Source: Kingdonia uniflora (lineage: Eukaryota > Streptophyta > Magnoliopsida > Ranunculales > Circaeasteraceae). From it: DNA of 64,000 nt. Shown one piece after another: positions 13,401 to 28,400 of this stretch. Below the pieces are notes generated by a model. It had not been told where the DNA came from, did not search any database, and was given only the letters and a program-made list of their open reading frames with translations. The stretch spans positions 868,001 through 932,000 of the forward strand of contig JACGCM010002537.1 of the NCBI GenBank assembly GCA_014058105.1, written 5' to 3'. Position numbers and translations under genes: made by a program. Within the stretch, counting starts at the first letter, position 1. Each line of letters begins with the position of its first letter.

Positions 13401-16400
13401 GGGGCGCCTTTGCGTTTTATTAAGATTTGGGATCTGCTTGCGAACGGTTTGGCAAGAAGTTGGCCTGGTGGAAAAGAAAATACTATCAAATGGGGTTACT
13501 TTAAAGTTATCAAAATAATACTTTCAAAGCTTGCCGATTCTATTATCTATCCTTATTGCATCTTCTATCGCTACTGACATCTAAGTTGGAGATGATTGTT
13601 AGGAGTTTCCGGTGGGATGGTAACGAGGGGTCTTGTAAGCTCCATCATATGAAATGAGATGCGGGTTGCATGGAGAACAAAGTTGGTGAACTGGAATTAA
13701 AGTTTTTTTTTGGGAGATGTATATTGTGTTGCTTGGTAAGTGGCTTTGGAGGTATTGTAACGATAGAAAATAGTTATGTGCAATGTAATTAAAACAGAGT
13801 TTGGGATAAATGAGTATGCATTGCTACCAGATAAGCCTTGGCATCATTTATGGTGTGAGATTACAAAGGCTAATCTCCAACGTATGAGACTAATTTAAAT
13901 AAGACATTGAGATCAACATCAGGAATGGAAAGAGAATTAAGTTTTGGCATGAAATGTGGTGTGATTCGAGAGAATTTACTTTGGTGTATCCTTCACCACA
14001 TAATATTTGTGACATAAAGCATGGTAGAATGAAGAAGTTATATGAAAAGAATTGAAACACGGTGAGTTGAAATTTCTATTTTTCGAAGAAATCTTTTTGA
14101 TAGGGAATTGGAGGATTTTGGCTTCTTGATTCAAAGAGTTACTTTGATTTCGATTTGGGAAATCCACAATGAGATCAATGTGTTGTGTGAATATTTGGTA
14201 CAAGCTAGGAGCGCAAAAGACGGGTACTGAAGTGTGAATTTCCCAATACGTATGGCTTGGAGGAAGGAAATTCCGTCTAAAGTAGCCTTTTGCCGATTGG
14301 AAGTAACTTGAAGGTGAACAACGACTAGAGATGAACGTAGAGAAGAAATCTGAAAGTGGATTATGCGAGTCTTTTATGTGGTTTAACGAATGTGTCGATT
14401 GACCACTTACTCTTACATTGCCCGGTCGTAATGGAGGTGTGGAATCACGTCCTTAATCTTTTTGGTGTCACACGAACTAGTTTTGATTGGGGTTTTATTA
14501 CATCTTTGAAAGTGTGGTGGTGTAAGTTATTTAGAAGGAAGATTGGTTGAGTTTTGTGGGACCTCACTCCGCATGCGATTTGATGGCTCTTCTGAGAGGA
14601 AAAACACGATAGGCATTGCACCATTACAAAATAGGATATATGACCATCAAATCGTGTTTTTTCTTATGAGCTATCTTATGCTCTATTGATGTTCGTAAAC
14701 CACTACCTTACATTACATTTTATAATTATTTGATTTAATACTAGAAATTCACTGGGTTAATAATTTGTCACCACTCGCCCAAGTACTCCCATAGGGCCCG
14801 TTACAAAGCCCACACTCCGCATCCGCCGTTCAAGTCAAGATATGACTCTTGGTGGGTGGCCCTCGTTGGTGGTTTTTTGATCCTAGGACCTCTACGTCCT
14901 AACCATTGCACCAACCCTCGTTGGTTCTTGTATTACATTTTACTGTTGTTTGAAGTAATCTGTTTGTTTTTTGTAAATACAGGTACAGGACTTGCATTCT
15001 ATAACTCCAAATTTCTTCTTAGAAGTTAGTGGCGCAGTAATTCACCCTCTTTCCTACCAACAGGTAAGGTTTTTAATATATTTTTCTGAGTCTCTCTTAC
15101 AAAGAATGCATTGTGATGTGCTAGTCTTAGTATATTAGTTTCTGTTCTTCATCCTCTGTTTTCACAGTATACGAGTTATCTATATAAATAATACTTATTG
15201 AAGGAGGCCAGACTGTTTCGTTAGTCCCCCATTTCTTCTCAACTTTTGTATCTTCATATTCTATTTGCCCTCTACTTTGTATGGGTCCAGTTTCGGAGAC
15301 TTAAATCTGGTAGGACATTTAAGTTTACAATGCTGATTGTATCACAGCCTTACCTTATTATTGGAAATGTAAATCAATTCATATTAGTTATTACACGGAC
15401 GATAGACTAGCTTACCCCTTGTTTTGTTGGTTTCAGAAGAGATTAATTGTCGGGGTAAATTCGTTACATCAGGCCAAATTTTTCTTGTAGGACGTACCTC
15501 TCGTCATGCATACATCAGTGTCCTTTTCCCACCCAATATCTTTCATAATAGGATATAGGACCCTGGACCTCAGCCTCAGACCTTGTACAAAGATTCTATT
15601 GCAGTTCTCGCCCTGAACTCGCTCCAAATGCTCGGTTGCAAACTTCACACCAAGTGCTTGGTCGCAAATCTCACACCGAGTACTCTTTTTTATCGCTGCC
15701 TTAGCCACTGATGTCCGAGTATCAGTAACCGAACCGCAGTATGATTGATTTCAAAATTTGGGCGTTGCGCTCGCCCCTAACTTCTTAGTTTGCCACTCAA
15801 TTCAGATCTCATGCTCGCTTCAAGGATCGTGTTTGTCCCAAACTTCATAATCTATTGTTCACCTCAAATCAGAGTTCATAGTCACTTTAGTGCTCAATAT
15901 CAACTCAGAGAAGCAAATGTCGGATAAGCAGAACCAGCATGAGGACTTGTGGGAGTTGATCCCAGGACCTCTTAGTTTTCCAAGCATTAGCCCTACCAAG
16001 TGAGCAAGCCCTGGTCGGTTTTAATCACGGACTTGATTAGTGCAGAGTAAGAGAATGTTATAGGGCCTCTACAACTCCTTCGTTACGAGAATACTCGTTT
16101 GGTACAATATCATATATGGTACCAATTTAACAAAGCCACAAAGGCCCACAATGCACAATCCCCACATATTTGGCACTTCCTTCACCCAATATTTAATGGG
16201 AGTTACCATCTCTGAAAGTAACTAGCCTGCATAGGTTCTCCAAGTAGGCCATCGCAACAGGTTGCGGAATCCCCACCAAATTCCGTAGAGCTTCGATATC
16301 CAACGTCACTAGATTCTTTTTGACCTCGTCGAATTTTCTACAAGTGCCAATAATTCCTCCCTTGGTGGAATTCATAACCACTACCAACAACTCAATTAGT

Positions 16401-19400
16401 GCAGTCTTAGTAAGGATAAACACTCGAATGAAGGGTCAGCCTACTTTTGTAAGCCAGGAGCTGAGCTAGTTTCAGAGGAGCCACACAATACATGGGTAAT
16501 TACATACTCTCATTTAAAGAGGTGTTTTTCAAAAAGAAAAGAATTCGATCATGTTAAACTACTCAGGAACAAGATGTTTCAGTTTGAAATTAGCAAATTT
16601 ATGTACTTACCTTCTAGGGGAACCTCCCATGCCCTCAGGTAATATACTATTAAGTAACTATGTATCGTTCTCTTCTAAGCATGACATATTGACTACCCAC
16701 GAACCAAAGGTTTATACGATTTTGTACTGGGGGCAAGGTCGACCATGACATGCACACCACAACTGAGATTCTTCCTACACATGGGGGCGACGTGCTCATC
16801 TCGGCCCTACTAGCAGCATGCACTAGAGAAGCCACAGATAATCAAGACGGACGTCATAAGACCAACATTCCCAATTGGGTGAGGCAGTTCCCTTGATTCA
16901 TAGCAGTCTCAAATACTCAAGAGGGGCGTCATGCGACCAACATTCCCAATTGGGTGAGGTAATTCTCCTTGAAAAATAGTGGATGCAGATACTGATTGGT
17001 TCTCAGCTGTGCATTGTCCTCAGCTGCATTAGAAATTTCTTCTACCAGGAACCTGATTGGTGTCCATTTCTGCTTCTTAAATCTCGGTTGCACAACGCTT
17101 GAGGCCTTGGTCTTACCTTTGCCTTTCGACGCCCAGCATTGTCTTTTTTCTTCGAGGATGCAACCTAACCTTTTCCTTTCTGCAGAGTCGCACATGTTAT
17201 GCTCACAAGTCTCATCTGTTCATCGTATATGGTGACCAACCTTCGGTATCTCCATTGCGGTTTAAAGTCCTCTCGGCCTCTAGTTTCCAGGACTGGATAC
17301 CCCTTGTAAATCACCTTCAGCAGTGTTTCAAGGATCTCTAGTACCTTCCTGAAATCTTGCATTTTGAATCTCTTCGTATGCTTCCTTTTTCTCCTTCTCT
17401 GTAGTCTTGGTTTAGCTTTTGTCTTGCCGACATCTTCTTTGACTTTACCCTAAGATGTTCTCTTCTCATTGACTCCGACCTCACTTGCCTTGGATACAAT
17501 CCAAATGGCCCTTGTAGCTCATTTCACTTCCCTTTTAGTAGTTCATTATTTGTAGATGCATTTAAGATCATTGTTGTTGGAACCGCTCATGACATCCAGC
17601 TCATAAGCACGCGGCCGACCAAATTCAGTGTACTCGTTCCTCCAACCATTTCTGATAGTGCTTGGAGCATAACCTTATTCTCAAACCTTAGACCCTTGAT
17701 ATCCCTAAAGAATCTGACTCAAAATACCTATGGTTGACACGTGCGTGTATCATAAATAGACCATTAGTTGGCAGGAAGGGTCATTCATTTTTCAAGCAGT
17801 CAACTATTGGTCGATGTAGAGACCTGGTTCCCTCTTGCATAAGCAGGCTAAAACAATTTTTTTTCTTTTCTGTCTAAAGTCAATCTCCAAAAGCTTCAAA
17901 GGAAGGTGTATGGTTCCCTGGCTTTACTACAATTGGTGTTCTTGGACACTATCAGTTTTAGTTGTTCTTTATTTTTGTCTTTCTCACCTCGCCCTCAAAA
18001 TCCAAACACGAGCTCAAAGAGGTGATTGTAGGACCTTGGGACTTGGTCTCAGACCTCGGCCCTAATATTTGTCCCAAGAGGTCTACTGCAGTCCTTGCCC
18101 TGAACTGACACTAGTTGCTCGGTCGCAATTCTCACGTTAAGTGCTCTCTCTCTCTGAATTTGATTTAGTAATAAAATTGATGTATAAGATGATGCAAAAC
18201 TGAATACTACATTTATGTTTTCATGCTTCCCATTAAATGCAGCAAATGGTTCCTGCTCCGTTGCAATATTAAAATATTTGGCTTACAACACCTTTATTTT
18301 GTTTGACTCACAGGCAAGAAACTTCCGTTTCAACACTGGGCTTGTCTATGTCGCAGAACCCGGGTAAGCTTAGTGTTCTGTACTAATGAAAATTAACTAA
18401 TTCTTGTTTGTCTTCTTAGATAATGCATAGTGTTTGTATGACCTATACAGATATACTCGTGTTTGCCATCATCTGTTTAAATCATCAAAGAGTTTTTGTA
18501 GATCCTTTCATTGCAGCCAATGAAGAATCTTTTGGAGTTTCTCATTTGATTTTTTTTTATCATCGATTGGTTAGCTAGGGATGTGGCTTTTGAGGTTTGA
18601 GGAGCCTTGAATTGCTTAAAGGTGGCTCCTAAAACTTTGGTACATCATTTCTGCGGTTTTTAGTAACTTGTCTAATTGCCTGGTGATATTGTGGATACCA
18701 TGCTAGAAAGACTGTTAAGGATCCGATTCTTACAAACATTAATGTAGAGAGGTTTGGGTGGATTGTGGTAGTAAGTAAATTTATATAATTTTTAATGCTT
18801 GGAGTAGAATATTTTACACTATCAACAGTCACCAAAGCCAGGAATTGATTTTTCTACTACATTCTTATATGATAGGCCAAATATTTGAGGGACAAGGGCC
18901 GTAGACTTACCAAGTGGACTATTGCATCCATTTGCATTACTTACCAGATAGCTGCAGGAAATATATATTGATTGAGTGGTTCAGGATATTGGTGTAGTGC
19001 ATTGTATCTCGAGGCACACTCATTCTTTCTCCCTCACATGATGTCATTCAGATTCTAACCTCAAATTAAAAAAAATGCATTAAATTAATGATTGTGTATA
19101 TCTGTTTTTAGTGCCTGTTTATCTTGCTATGGAAAGAAATCATAGTAAATGATTAATTACAATTGCAGATATATGCTCTCTAGAGCAGGAGTACCTCGCC
19201 ATGCCATAATAAAGAAGTTTGCTGGTGTAGAGATATCTCAAATTGATGATTTTCTCTCGGCTCTATCTCAGCTGCCTAGGGGTGCTCGAGTGCCTTTGGA
19301 TTACGTAAGCTATGTGGATCGTCATCGAACCAAGGTACAAAATGTTCAAAATTTTGAATTTGAAACTATATTATTGGTTAGGCCAGATTTTTATATATCT

Positions 19401-22400
19401 TCTTTGATCAAACGATCGAGTTCAACAAATGTGTCTGTCATCTCAGTTTTCAGTATCTCCTTGATAAGTAGGAATGAGTTATCCAGCTTGTCCATATGTC
19501 TTGTTGGTCAGTCCAATTTCTGATATATTTGTATATGGGGCGGGCAGACATTTTCCACAATGCTTGGTAATCAAGTATTGATGTATATCTTAAGACAGAT
19601 AACTTTGCTACTAGGTTCACCCATAATTAAAATGGAATTTTAAAATATTTTGTTTGTTTGTTTTGCAGTCTGTCCTGGTCACAGTTGACCGGCATGATTG
19701 GTATGCTCCTCCTCAAATATACACTCGGAATGACTCTAGTGGTTTCTGGGAGATAAAAGAGGCACTGCCATCTCTCCGTTGCGACGTAGAAGATACTAGA
19801 GGCAGTAAATCAACTAATGCTGAAGCTTGCATTTTGAAACCCGTCGTTCAAGGTATAAACCAAAAATTGATGAGCGGGTCTGTTAAAATGCCAACAAAGG
19901 ACGACCAAGTTCACAAGGATTCACGATCTCTGGAAGGATTAGCTGTAGAATCCAAGAATCGGCCACAGGAGGAGATCTCGATTCCTGACAATTTCGCTGT
20001 ATCTGAAGGTACCTTAGAAACACAGGTGGAAGAAAAGTTAGGGAAACAAGAAACCTTGGAAATTGATTGCTTTATGGACACTCAAAATGCAGCGCCAGCT
20101 AGCACTTCTTTCACTGAACGAGTTGTGGAGCCCAGTCTTGTCATGTTTGAGGTAGGTATCTAATTTTTGTTGAGGGGAAACATTTTATATTTTCAATACT
20201 TGTCTAAATTTGGTAAGAAATGTTTAGTATCAATCAATGTTATATGCTATTTAGAAATTTATGAATAAATGCATATATACATATTTTTATATGGGAGTGG
20301 ATCTATAGACCCCTGCCACCACCACCGCCTACAAACACACCCTAGATACACGCCTTTCGAAAAATGCATTTCCGAAACATAGTATTTTGAAAAGCAACTT
20401 TTCGAAACACAGTTCTTTCGATAAGCGACTTTTTTGAAACTTGGTACTTTTAAAACGCTCCGATGCTATGTTTCGGAAAATTCGTTGGAGCAAAGTACAC
20501 ACAACCTGGGTTCTTTCAACTATGATATAGTGAGATGGGGTATAGTGAGAGAGGAAGTGAAGCACCTCACGTGAAATTAATTTTCAAGCTTCCCTATGGT
20601 TGCCGTCTTATTGCAGGTCTGACTTCTCCACCCTGGCAGACAATCGTTCCTTCTTTCCCTGCTGTCTTAGATTACATTGCCTATGGCTTAGTCTGAGATG
20701 AACTTCGGTAGGGGACGTGATAAGTCTTTTATTGTTCAAGTTGGTAGTTGGTTGCCAGTCTCCGTCGGCTTTTCCTCCTTAGCTGTCATTGCTCTCTGGG
20801 TTCGTTTGGGACCTTTTTGATTATGGATTATTAGGCAATGTCCCGACACGCACAGTTTATACTTTATACTCTTCATTCAATCCATCTTTTGCGGTCTCCC
20901 TATACATTACCACATGTAATGCCATGCGCTGGGTGCGGTAGATTGGAAACATGCCTAACCCCGACCCTGTTCAGAGTTGTTAGAGTTCTTAATCAGCAAC
21001 TGAGATTTTTCCATTTACTTAAGTTCCTTCTATAACACACTGATAGGAGATCCATTATCCCAAGGAGGCGAAGGTAGGCTAGGGTTTCGCAGAGCTTTGT
21101 GGTGTTGGTTGGAAGAGGGAAAGAAGCTGGAGATAAGGGAGTGGGGAGGAGAGAGGTAGAGCTCGAAGGAGGAAGCTCTAATTGAGGAGAGAGCCGAGGA
21201 GGAGGCACAACATCTATCCTCAATTGAAGAAACAACCCCAATATAGTAAAAAACAAATAGGTCATAGCAAGTTAACCAAACTGGTCTAAATGGAAATAGA
21301 CCGTGTGTGTTGAGGGGTAGGGTCGCCTCACGAGTCTCACGACCACAACGCCACAAGACATAATTTGGTACGTCTTGGGTATTCTTCACACGTGTCGTTC
21401 ACTTATATCATTACGTAGTTCAGGAATTCATATTATGTTGCAATTATCTGGTTGTTTTTTGGAAATATTACTTTTTTCTTGAAGCTTTATTCTTCAAAAA
21501 AGAAGAAGATACAAGACAGAAACAAATAATTTTTTATTGGTAGTTGGAAATATAGTTTAGACTCCACGTTTTTGCTTAATAAATTAATCTAGTTGCTAAT
21601 TTATTTTTGACGACAAACCTTGCAGGTAAATATTCCGTCGTCATGTATGCTTGACGGTGTGCACTCAAAACATTTTTTTGGAACTGGTGTTGTCATATAC
21701 CAATCTCAAACCATGGGTTTGGTTGCTGTGGACAAGAACACAGTTCCTGTATCCGTTTCTGATGTGATGCTTTCATTTGCTGCATTTCCAATAGAAATTC
21801 CTGGGGAGGTAAGGTGCAGATCTTATGTTCTGTGTTTTATTTAACATGAACATTTGAGGGTTATGAGGAAGTTACTATGCATGCAGGTGATTTATTTGCA
21901 TCCTGTTCACAATTATGCTCTTGTTGCTTATGATCCTTCGGCTCTTGGTGATGCCGGTGTCTCAGTTATACGTGCTGCTCAACTGCTTCCTGGTAATTTT
22001 CAAATTTCAGTTATCAAGAGCTCAATGTTTATTATATTACCTCTCTTTCAGACCTATCAGGTCGGTGATAGCTATTATTTTTGTATGTTTACTATGGTTA
22101 CTAAGGACGTCGTTTTCTAGTAGTTAGGTCCTTTCAATTGTGTATTCGAAAACTTCCTATTTTCTTACCTAAAATTCCTCTGTTATTGTATTACTTCCTA
22201 TTAGTAATAAGTGACCAATCACAAAATGATTTTATGAATTGAAAAATGAACTTTAAAAGGTGATTGCTGGATTTTGCAAATCCTTATTATCTCGCGTTAA
22301 CATTCTTGAGCTTCTCGTGACATGTTTTTGCCTTTGCCCTTAAGCATATGCTAGTCGGTGTAGCTGCAGTCAGTTTATGCATTTATACACTAATTCACGC

Positions 22401-25400
22401 ACACAAATGTTTCAAGGGTTTATAATAGATTTGTCAAAAAATCCGTGTGGCATAGGTTGGATACTTTTTGGCGGGTTTTTTTGCCACACCGGTGATGTCG
22501 TCAATCTTCGTCCTCCCTCCGATATACATCTTGACCAATTGACCCCAGATAAAATGGTTTCTACCATCAAGCTTGAGGGTGGTGATTTAAGGATGTGAAA
22601 AGAAGTGGCGCCACCATGCTCAAATCTAGAAGAGGTGAAGAGGCTGACATGTAGGCAGAAACGGCCAACTCTGTTGACATGAAGGACCATGCCACCATTG
22701 GAAAGAAAGAAAGCTGATTATAGACTTAAATAATCATATGGACATCGACCAAAAAGATTGGGTGCCTCTATTGATCCTTCACATATATCTAATCAGTTTC
22801 TTAGATAATCCAAAACATGAATTGGGGATGTTTTAATAGAAATTCGCCTCGAAACTACTTTGTTGGTTGCATAATCACACTAGGACTTGTTCTTTAGCTC
22901 ATAATGATTGATAAATTGGTCATTAATAAATCAAGACCTTTGAAAATTATTGTTCTCATTAAGTGCAAAAAAGAGGAAGATCGTTACTTAACTAATGATA
23001 ATTAGTTAATGATCATTATAACTAATGATATTTTTGTCCCTTAACTCAAATTATACGTCAAGAAAACAGTACTAACATACCAGTCAGTCGATATTATGCT
23101 TATAGATTTGCCTTGACTAAGTGTCAAGAATCTACGATACTTGCGAAAATAATCAACAAATAGAAGGATAACGAAAAAAACTCAATTCATAAGGTTTCCA
23201 ACTCAGGAGTAAGCCTTTAGTGAAGAATGGTGTTATTTCTTCTTAAACTTAAATCCATCTAACTCGAATGCAAGTCTCCCAAAAAACCACTTGCATGACA
23301 TGAAATTTAAACCGCAATCACTCGAGATATTTTGATTTTCATTTCATCCCTAAGCACTCTACCATTTGAGCTAAAGATCCAATATACCAAATAAAAATAC
23401 AACTATCCCCCCCCACGGGATCTAGAAATAATCAAAACCAACAGAAAATTCTACCCTATGAACCCAAAATTTCTAAAAGAAGCACCTGACTGCAAGAAAC
23501 TAAAAGCTATGCAAGTTAAGAAGACTTTATTGTCAAGCATAGTCTTTAAATCAGCCTTTGTCTTTGTCTACTGCTTTCATAATCCTGTTTGTTGCATCTA
23601 AAAAGTTTTACTGCACATTTTATCAAGTGTTGCATCCCGCGGGTGATGGGCGGAAATGCTCCTTAAGAGATTGGAACAGTTTGCTTATACTGCCATTTAT
23701 GGTTGTAAGGTCTGGTAGGATCCTCCCAAAAGCATAGGCTATAAACGTTAGGTGGCATAAGAGTCCTATGCTTATACTTTATCTAGGAAGAAAGTGTTAT
23801 CCACTTCATTCATAGCTCATCTAGATGGTGTACTTCGCTAACTTTCCCTTACTATGGTTAGAGACCTTTTAAACTTTATGATAAAACCAAGTGTTCTAAA
23901 GATTCAAACCTGGATTGCTTTCCCTAAGGCACTTCATCTCTTTCCTGGCAAAATAGGTGTGTACATATGTGGAGCTCTTTTTCGGTTCCCACGAACTTGA
24001 GTTCTTTAGTTAAGGCCTTTTTCAAATACCATTTTTAAATGTAGTTTTTCAATATCCGATTTATGATGGTTCATGAACTTTTCTTCATGATTGACGGGGG
24101 TGATTGGTGAGCGAGTATAACTACTTGCAAGTAAGAAGGTACTTTAATTTATTCTGTTACTTAACGTACATAAAGGTTTGCTTAGAAGTTTAACAGTAGA
24201 ACATCACAACCTAAGCTCTCTACTCTTTTATCACGTACTCCAAAGTCATACTAAATGTTTAATATTAGCAATAAAAGAGAAACCCATAAATCTCATTTCT
24301 TAATCCTTTGTTTGTGTAAGAAGTGATCGCATTGCTTAATCGTTTCTTTGTGTAAGAAGTGCAATATCTTGAATTTTATAGCCTTACTCTGGGAGCTTTT
24401 AGATAATCTACCAAACGAGAGTGAAAATAACATAATGACAACCTTTATTATTAATTGAGATTAACTCGATTGGGATTACCAAACGAGTGTGAAAATAACA
24501 TAATGACAACTTTTATTATTAATTGAGATTAACTCGATTGGGATATTTCTGAGAAGCAATGAATATCAGGGGTCATAAAAATTATAGCTACATACTAACC
24601 TGCTTGGGTGCCCAAGGCTTATTCTTTAATTCAAGCATCTCTCTGCAATTGTGATGAGCTGATACAATTAATGGTTTAGCACTTGGATTGTTAAATTAAG
24701 TCGCAGTAACATATATTGTCAACGATTTCATAGAAGCAAAGATTAAATGACCATAAACCCAAGAAACAGTAACGAAAGAAAGAAAAAAGAAAAATAACAA
24801 TAAGAAAACACAACTAATGTATTGATAGAAGTTTGAAGCAATAACCCCAAAATAAAATCATGAAGAAAAGAATTGGTGTACCTGAGTTAATTGAAGCCCA
24901 AATTTAGTTTTGATGCAATGTCAGCCATATTTGATATGGAAATTTATGCTCAAAAGTTCAAACATAGAATAATGAACAGAGATTATAATTTTACCAAAAA
25001 ACCCTTAAATGCAAGGACTTATATATACTACAGACATAATTGATGAAAAAGATACATGGTTCGCGGATCCAGGAATTTCAGTGAGGGTGGGCGGATTAAA
25101 ATTAAAAGTAATAGAGGGTTTATTTGGGTACTTTAAGGCTGTTTTAATTAAGTTCATTTTGCGAAAATACAATATTCTAGAACATTTCTTCGAATGCAAG
25201 TTTTGGCATACTGATTAATGCTCATTTTGCGAATATACACTTTTCGAGAACATTTCTTTCTTCGAATACAAGTTTTGGCATCATAAAATTCCTTAGGTGT
25301 GTGTACGACTTTATTCTACATTTTACAATAATTTTAAGTTGATTTTTAATATATTGCCTTCATCTTTAATTTTAAGTTGATTTTTAGTCTAATGAAGGAA

Positions 25401-28400
25401 CTACAACAAAAATTATAGGGCCCCAAAATTATATAATCTACATGATAGGGAGAGAGAGGATGAAACTAGTCATGTCAGAGTTTTAGATGGTGTCTAATCA
25501 CATGTAGGAGTAATGCAGGTTAGATTACAAAATCACCCGTAACTTTTAAAAGTATGGTGGGCATATCAGTGGTCAAGTCCATAATTAAAATATCCAGGGT
25601 GTGCAAATTGAGTGTAAGAGATTGGAACGGAATGTAGGATACCTTTACCTGTGGTACAAATACTATAAATTTCAGGGTGCCCACCCTGAGCTCTATGTGC
25701 ATCCGCCACTGGTTCTCACAATTGCTACAAATGGATTAGGGACAGTTGAAACCTGAAATTCAATGCATTTGTTGGAAGAATGATGAGATGTTCAATATGA
25801 AATCAGTGGACAAAAACATTGACATAAAAATTAAATTAGATAATGTAAAAAACAATCCATATTCAAAAAGAGAATGTACCTTTGATTTCTGCACTTCCGC
25901 TATTGAATCGAATTTCCAAAATCACGAACTAAGATGAATTTAATCAAGCCAGAAGAAGCTGATTATACACTCTCCTTGTGATTAAATATACTATGTACAC
26001 TCTAGGCCAACAACAACTGCTCAACGGCTGATCTCTAAGTTATATGACCTTGAGAGAGTGAGGAATCGTTTGATAAATAAGGAAATTATGGATTCACAAT
26101 TTATGTACCGTAATTCGGGATTACATATCTAATGATTTTGAGAACCTTCGAAATATCAAGAAATTTAATTCAACAAATAACACCATAGCAAAAACTTAGG
26201 ATACCAAATTTACATCAAATCTTCTTCACTTCCTGGAAGTAACAATGGTTTCATGGCACAAAACCCATTTAGAGGAATTGTTTCTTCATCATCATTTCCT
26301 AGTTCTTCCATTTGGCGCTCCCTGACCTTATTTCCCCTTGCATTTGCAACAAACATAATTAATAGTTAAGAACAAAACATGATTCATTGTTTAGAAAGTT
26401 GAATAGAAATATAAGTTTTAAAGGAGAAACTTTCTTAAATCTCTTTAAAAATAGCTTGCTGCATTTCACCCCTTGATTGATGATATTCTTTAGCTAATCA
26501 CATCAATCTTGCCAAATAAAACCATTTTAAAGCAAATGAAATTTGAGGGTGAAATTAATACCTTGTTTGAGGGAGATTGTAGAAGAAACGGGGGATAAAC
26601 AATTCTCTTCTCCTCCTAGCATTAGTTGTGGGTTTTTTAAAATTGATGGATACATTATGGGTTTTTTAAGATACCCATAATTAGTATTGAGAACATTATT
26701 GCTTGGTAAAGAATTTGAAGGGAAGATGAAGAGAATGGGGCTTAAGAGACGTTACACATACAAACTTAAAAGAATTATTAAGACAAAATTACCCTTAAAC
26801 TCATTAAATAGACAATAACTTTTGTTTATTGATGTCGCATCATCATGTCCTTGTCAGCTTGGGCACGCCTCGTAGGACAATCGTTGAGATTTATAATATG
26901 GATTGGTCACAATTGGAGTAGAGGAGTTTGGCTTTTTTATACCTTGGTTAATGGAAATAAAATGACATTAATTGCTAAAGAGAATAAAACCTGGGGAAAT
27001 AGTTGTGAGTGTTGACAAACTCTCATACCTGCACCATATACATTAATAGCTTTAAATTAGCATTTACATAGTGTGCCGACTCGACATGGTCCTCGTTGAC
27101 GTAGTGGTGACACGACTTCTAGTACTCAATAAGTAAATAATGGAATTACTAAATTAATTAGAACTAATTAATGCTGACACTTAACGTCTATTCTACAATT
27201 AAGTCCACTCCTCATCTCTAGCTCAATCTACTATGCTTGCCTTTGGCAGTTAAAACACTATGCTATCAAAAATAAAAAAAATGTAAAAAAGGTTTATTAA
27301 TTTCAAAGAAATTTTCCGAGGTGGGAAGATTACAACCCAAAGGCAAAGGAAAAGAGAAACAATACACAACACTAAACATCACGCAATATCTGCTATAACT
27401 AATCCTTTCACCTTGGCACAAAATCTTTGAATATATGGTTGAAGAACCAATACAAGATACTTGGAAACAATACTAATGATTTGTGAAAAAAAATGCTCAA
27501 AGGAATGTCATTTCAAAGATTTCAGATGCAGGCTTTGCAAAAGTTGTAGTTTTGTCAAACTTGCAAAGCAAAGCTCTAATCTGACCCCACGATTCTTGTT
27601 GACTGGAAGATGGAAATTATGCTGCAAAACATGTATATTGGTCATAAACTCTATTTGTATTTATACTATTAGCAATGAAACTTTGATAGGTTATCTGATT
27701 TCCTACACCTTGATGGAGACTCTGATAGATGTGTTGAGCACGGTTCTTAAGTGAATACGTTGAGTTGATCATAATGAGTACTCTGTTAGAAAATTAACCC
27801 ATATTGATATTTCTAACTACAGCATGTCTGCCCGAAACAATGTTAATACGAGTTCCCTACTTTCAGTATTTCTGTTGTTATTGTCTTTTTATTCATTACT
27901 TCGCAACTTCTTTGATAGAACCGTCTCTACGCCGAGGAGATTCAGTGTATCTTGTGGGATTAAATAGAAGTCAGCACGCGACATCAAGGAAATCCACTGT
28001 TACTAATCCATGCACAGCTTTGAAAATTGGTTCTGCCAACTCGCCGAGATATCGAGCCATCAATATGGAAGTTATTGAACTTGATACAGGTATCATCAAT
28101 TTGAGCTATTCTTGTGTATTTAGTTATCATAACCTATATTTTCCTGCCAAATACTATCATCTTTCTCTCTCTTTTTGTCTGTTAGATTTTGGTATTTCAT
28201 TTTCGGGTGTTCTAACTAATGAGAACGGGAAGGTACAAGCATTATGGGGAAGCTTTTCCACCCAGGTATACTATATTTGGCTTGAGTGCCAATTTTCTCG
28301 CATACCACCAGGGGTGAGACTCACAAGTGGGTGAAATTGTCTTCAGGTTCCCCCAGAACATCAAAAATATAAGACTAGCACATCCAGTTTTAATGTCTGT

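Larger units (their letters stand above)
21993..27918. other. Largest DEG7 intron (5.9 kb)
   Basis: The intron interrupts a codon (phase 1: CCT G / AA CCG) inside the decayed second protease domain. It contains a tRNA-like fragment (23285-23380), a 68-bp tandem duplication (24409-24544) and a MITE-like block (25058-25712). The rest is AT-rich and unannotated. ORFs at 25005-25218 and 27461-27754 show no known domain. Confidence 0.6.

Noticed and set aside
23285..23380. Functional tRNA gene
   Set aside because: Good A box only; no complete cloverleaf or proper B box, so called a SINE or tRNA relic.
27804..28334. Independent 176-residue gene
   Set aside because: The open frame covers DEG7 exons 27919-28089 and 28186-28265 plus intron read-through; the exon model with splice sites explains it.
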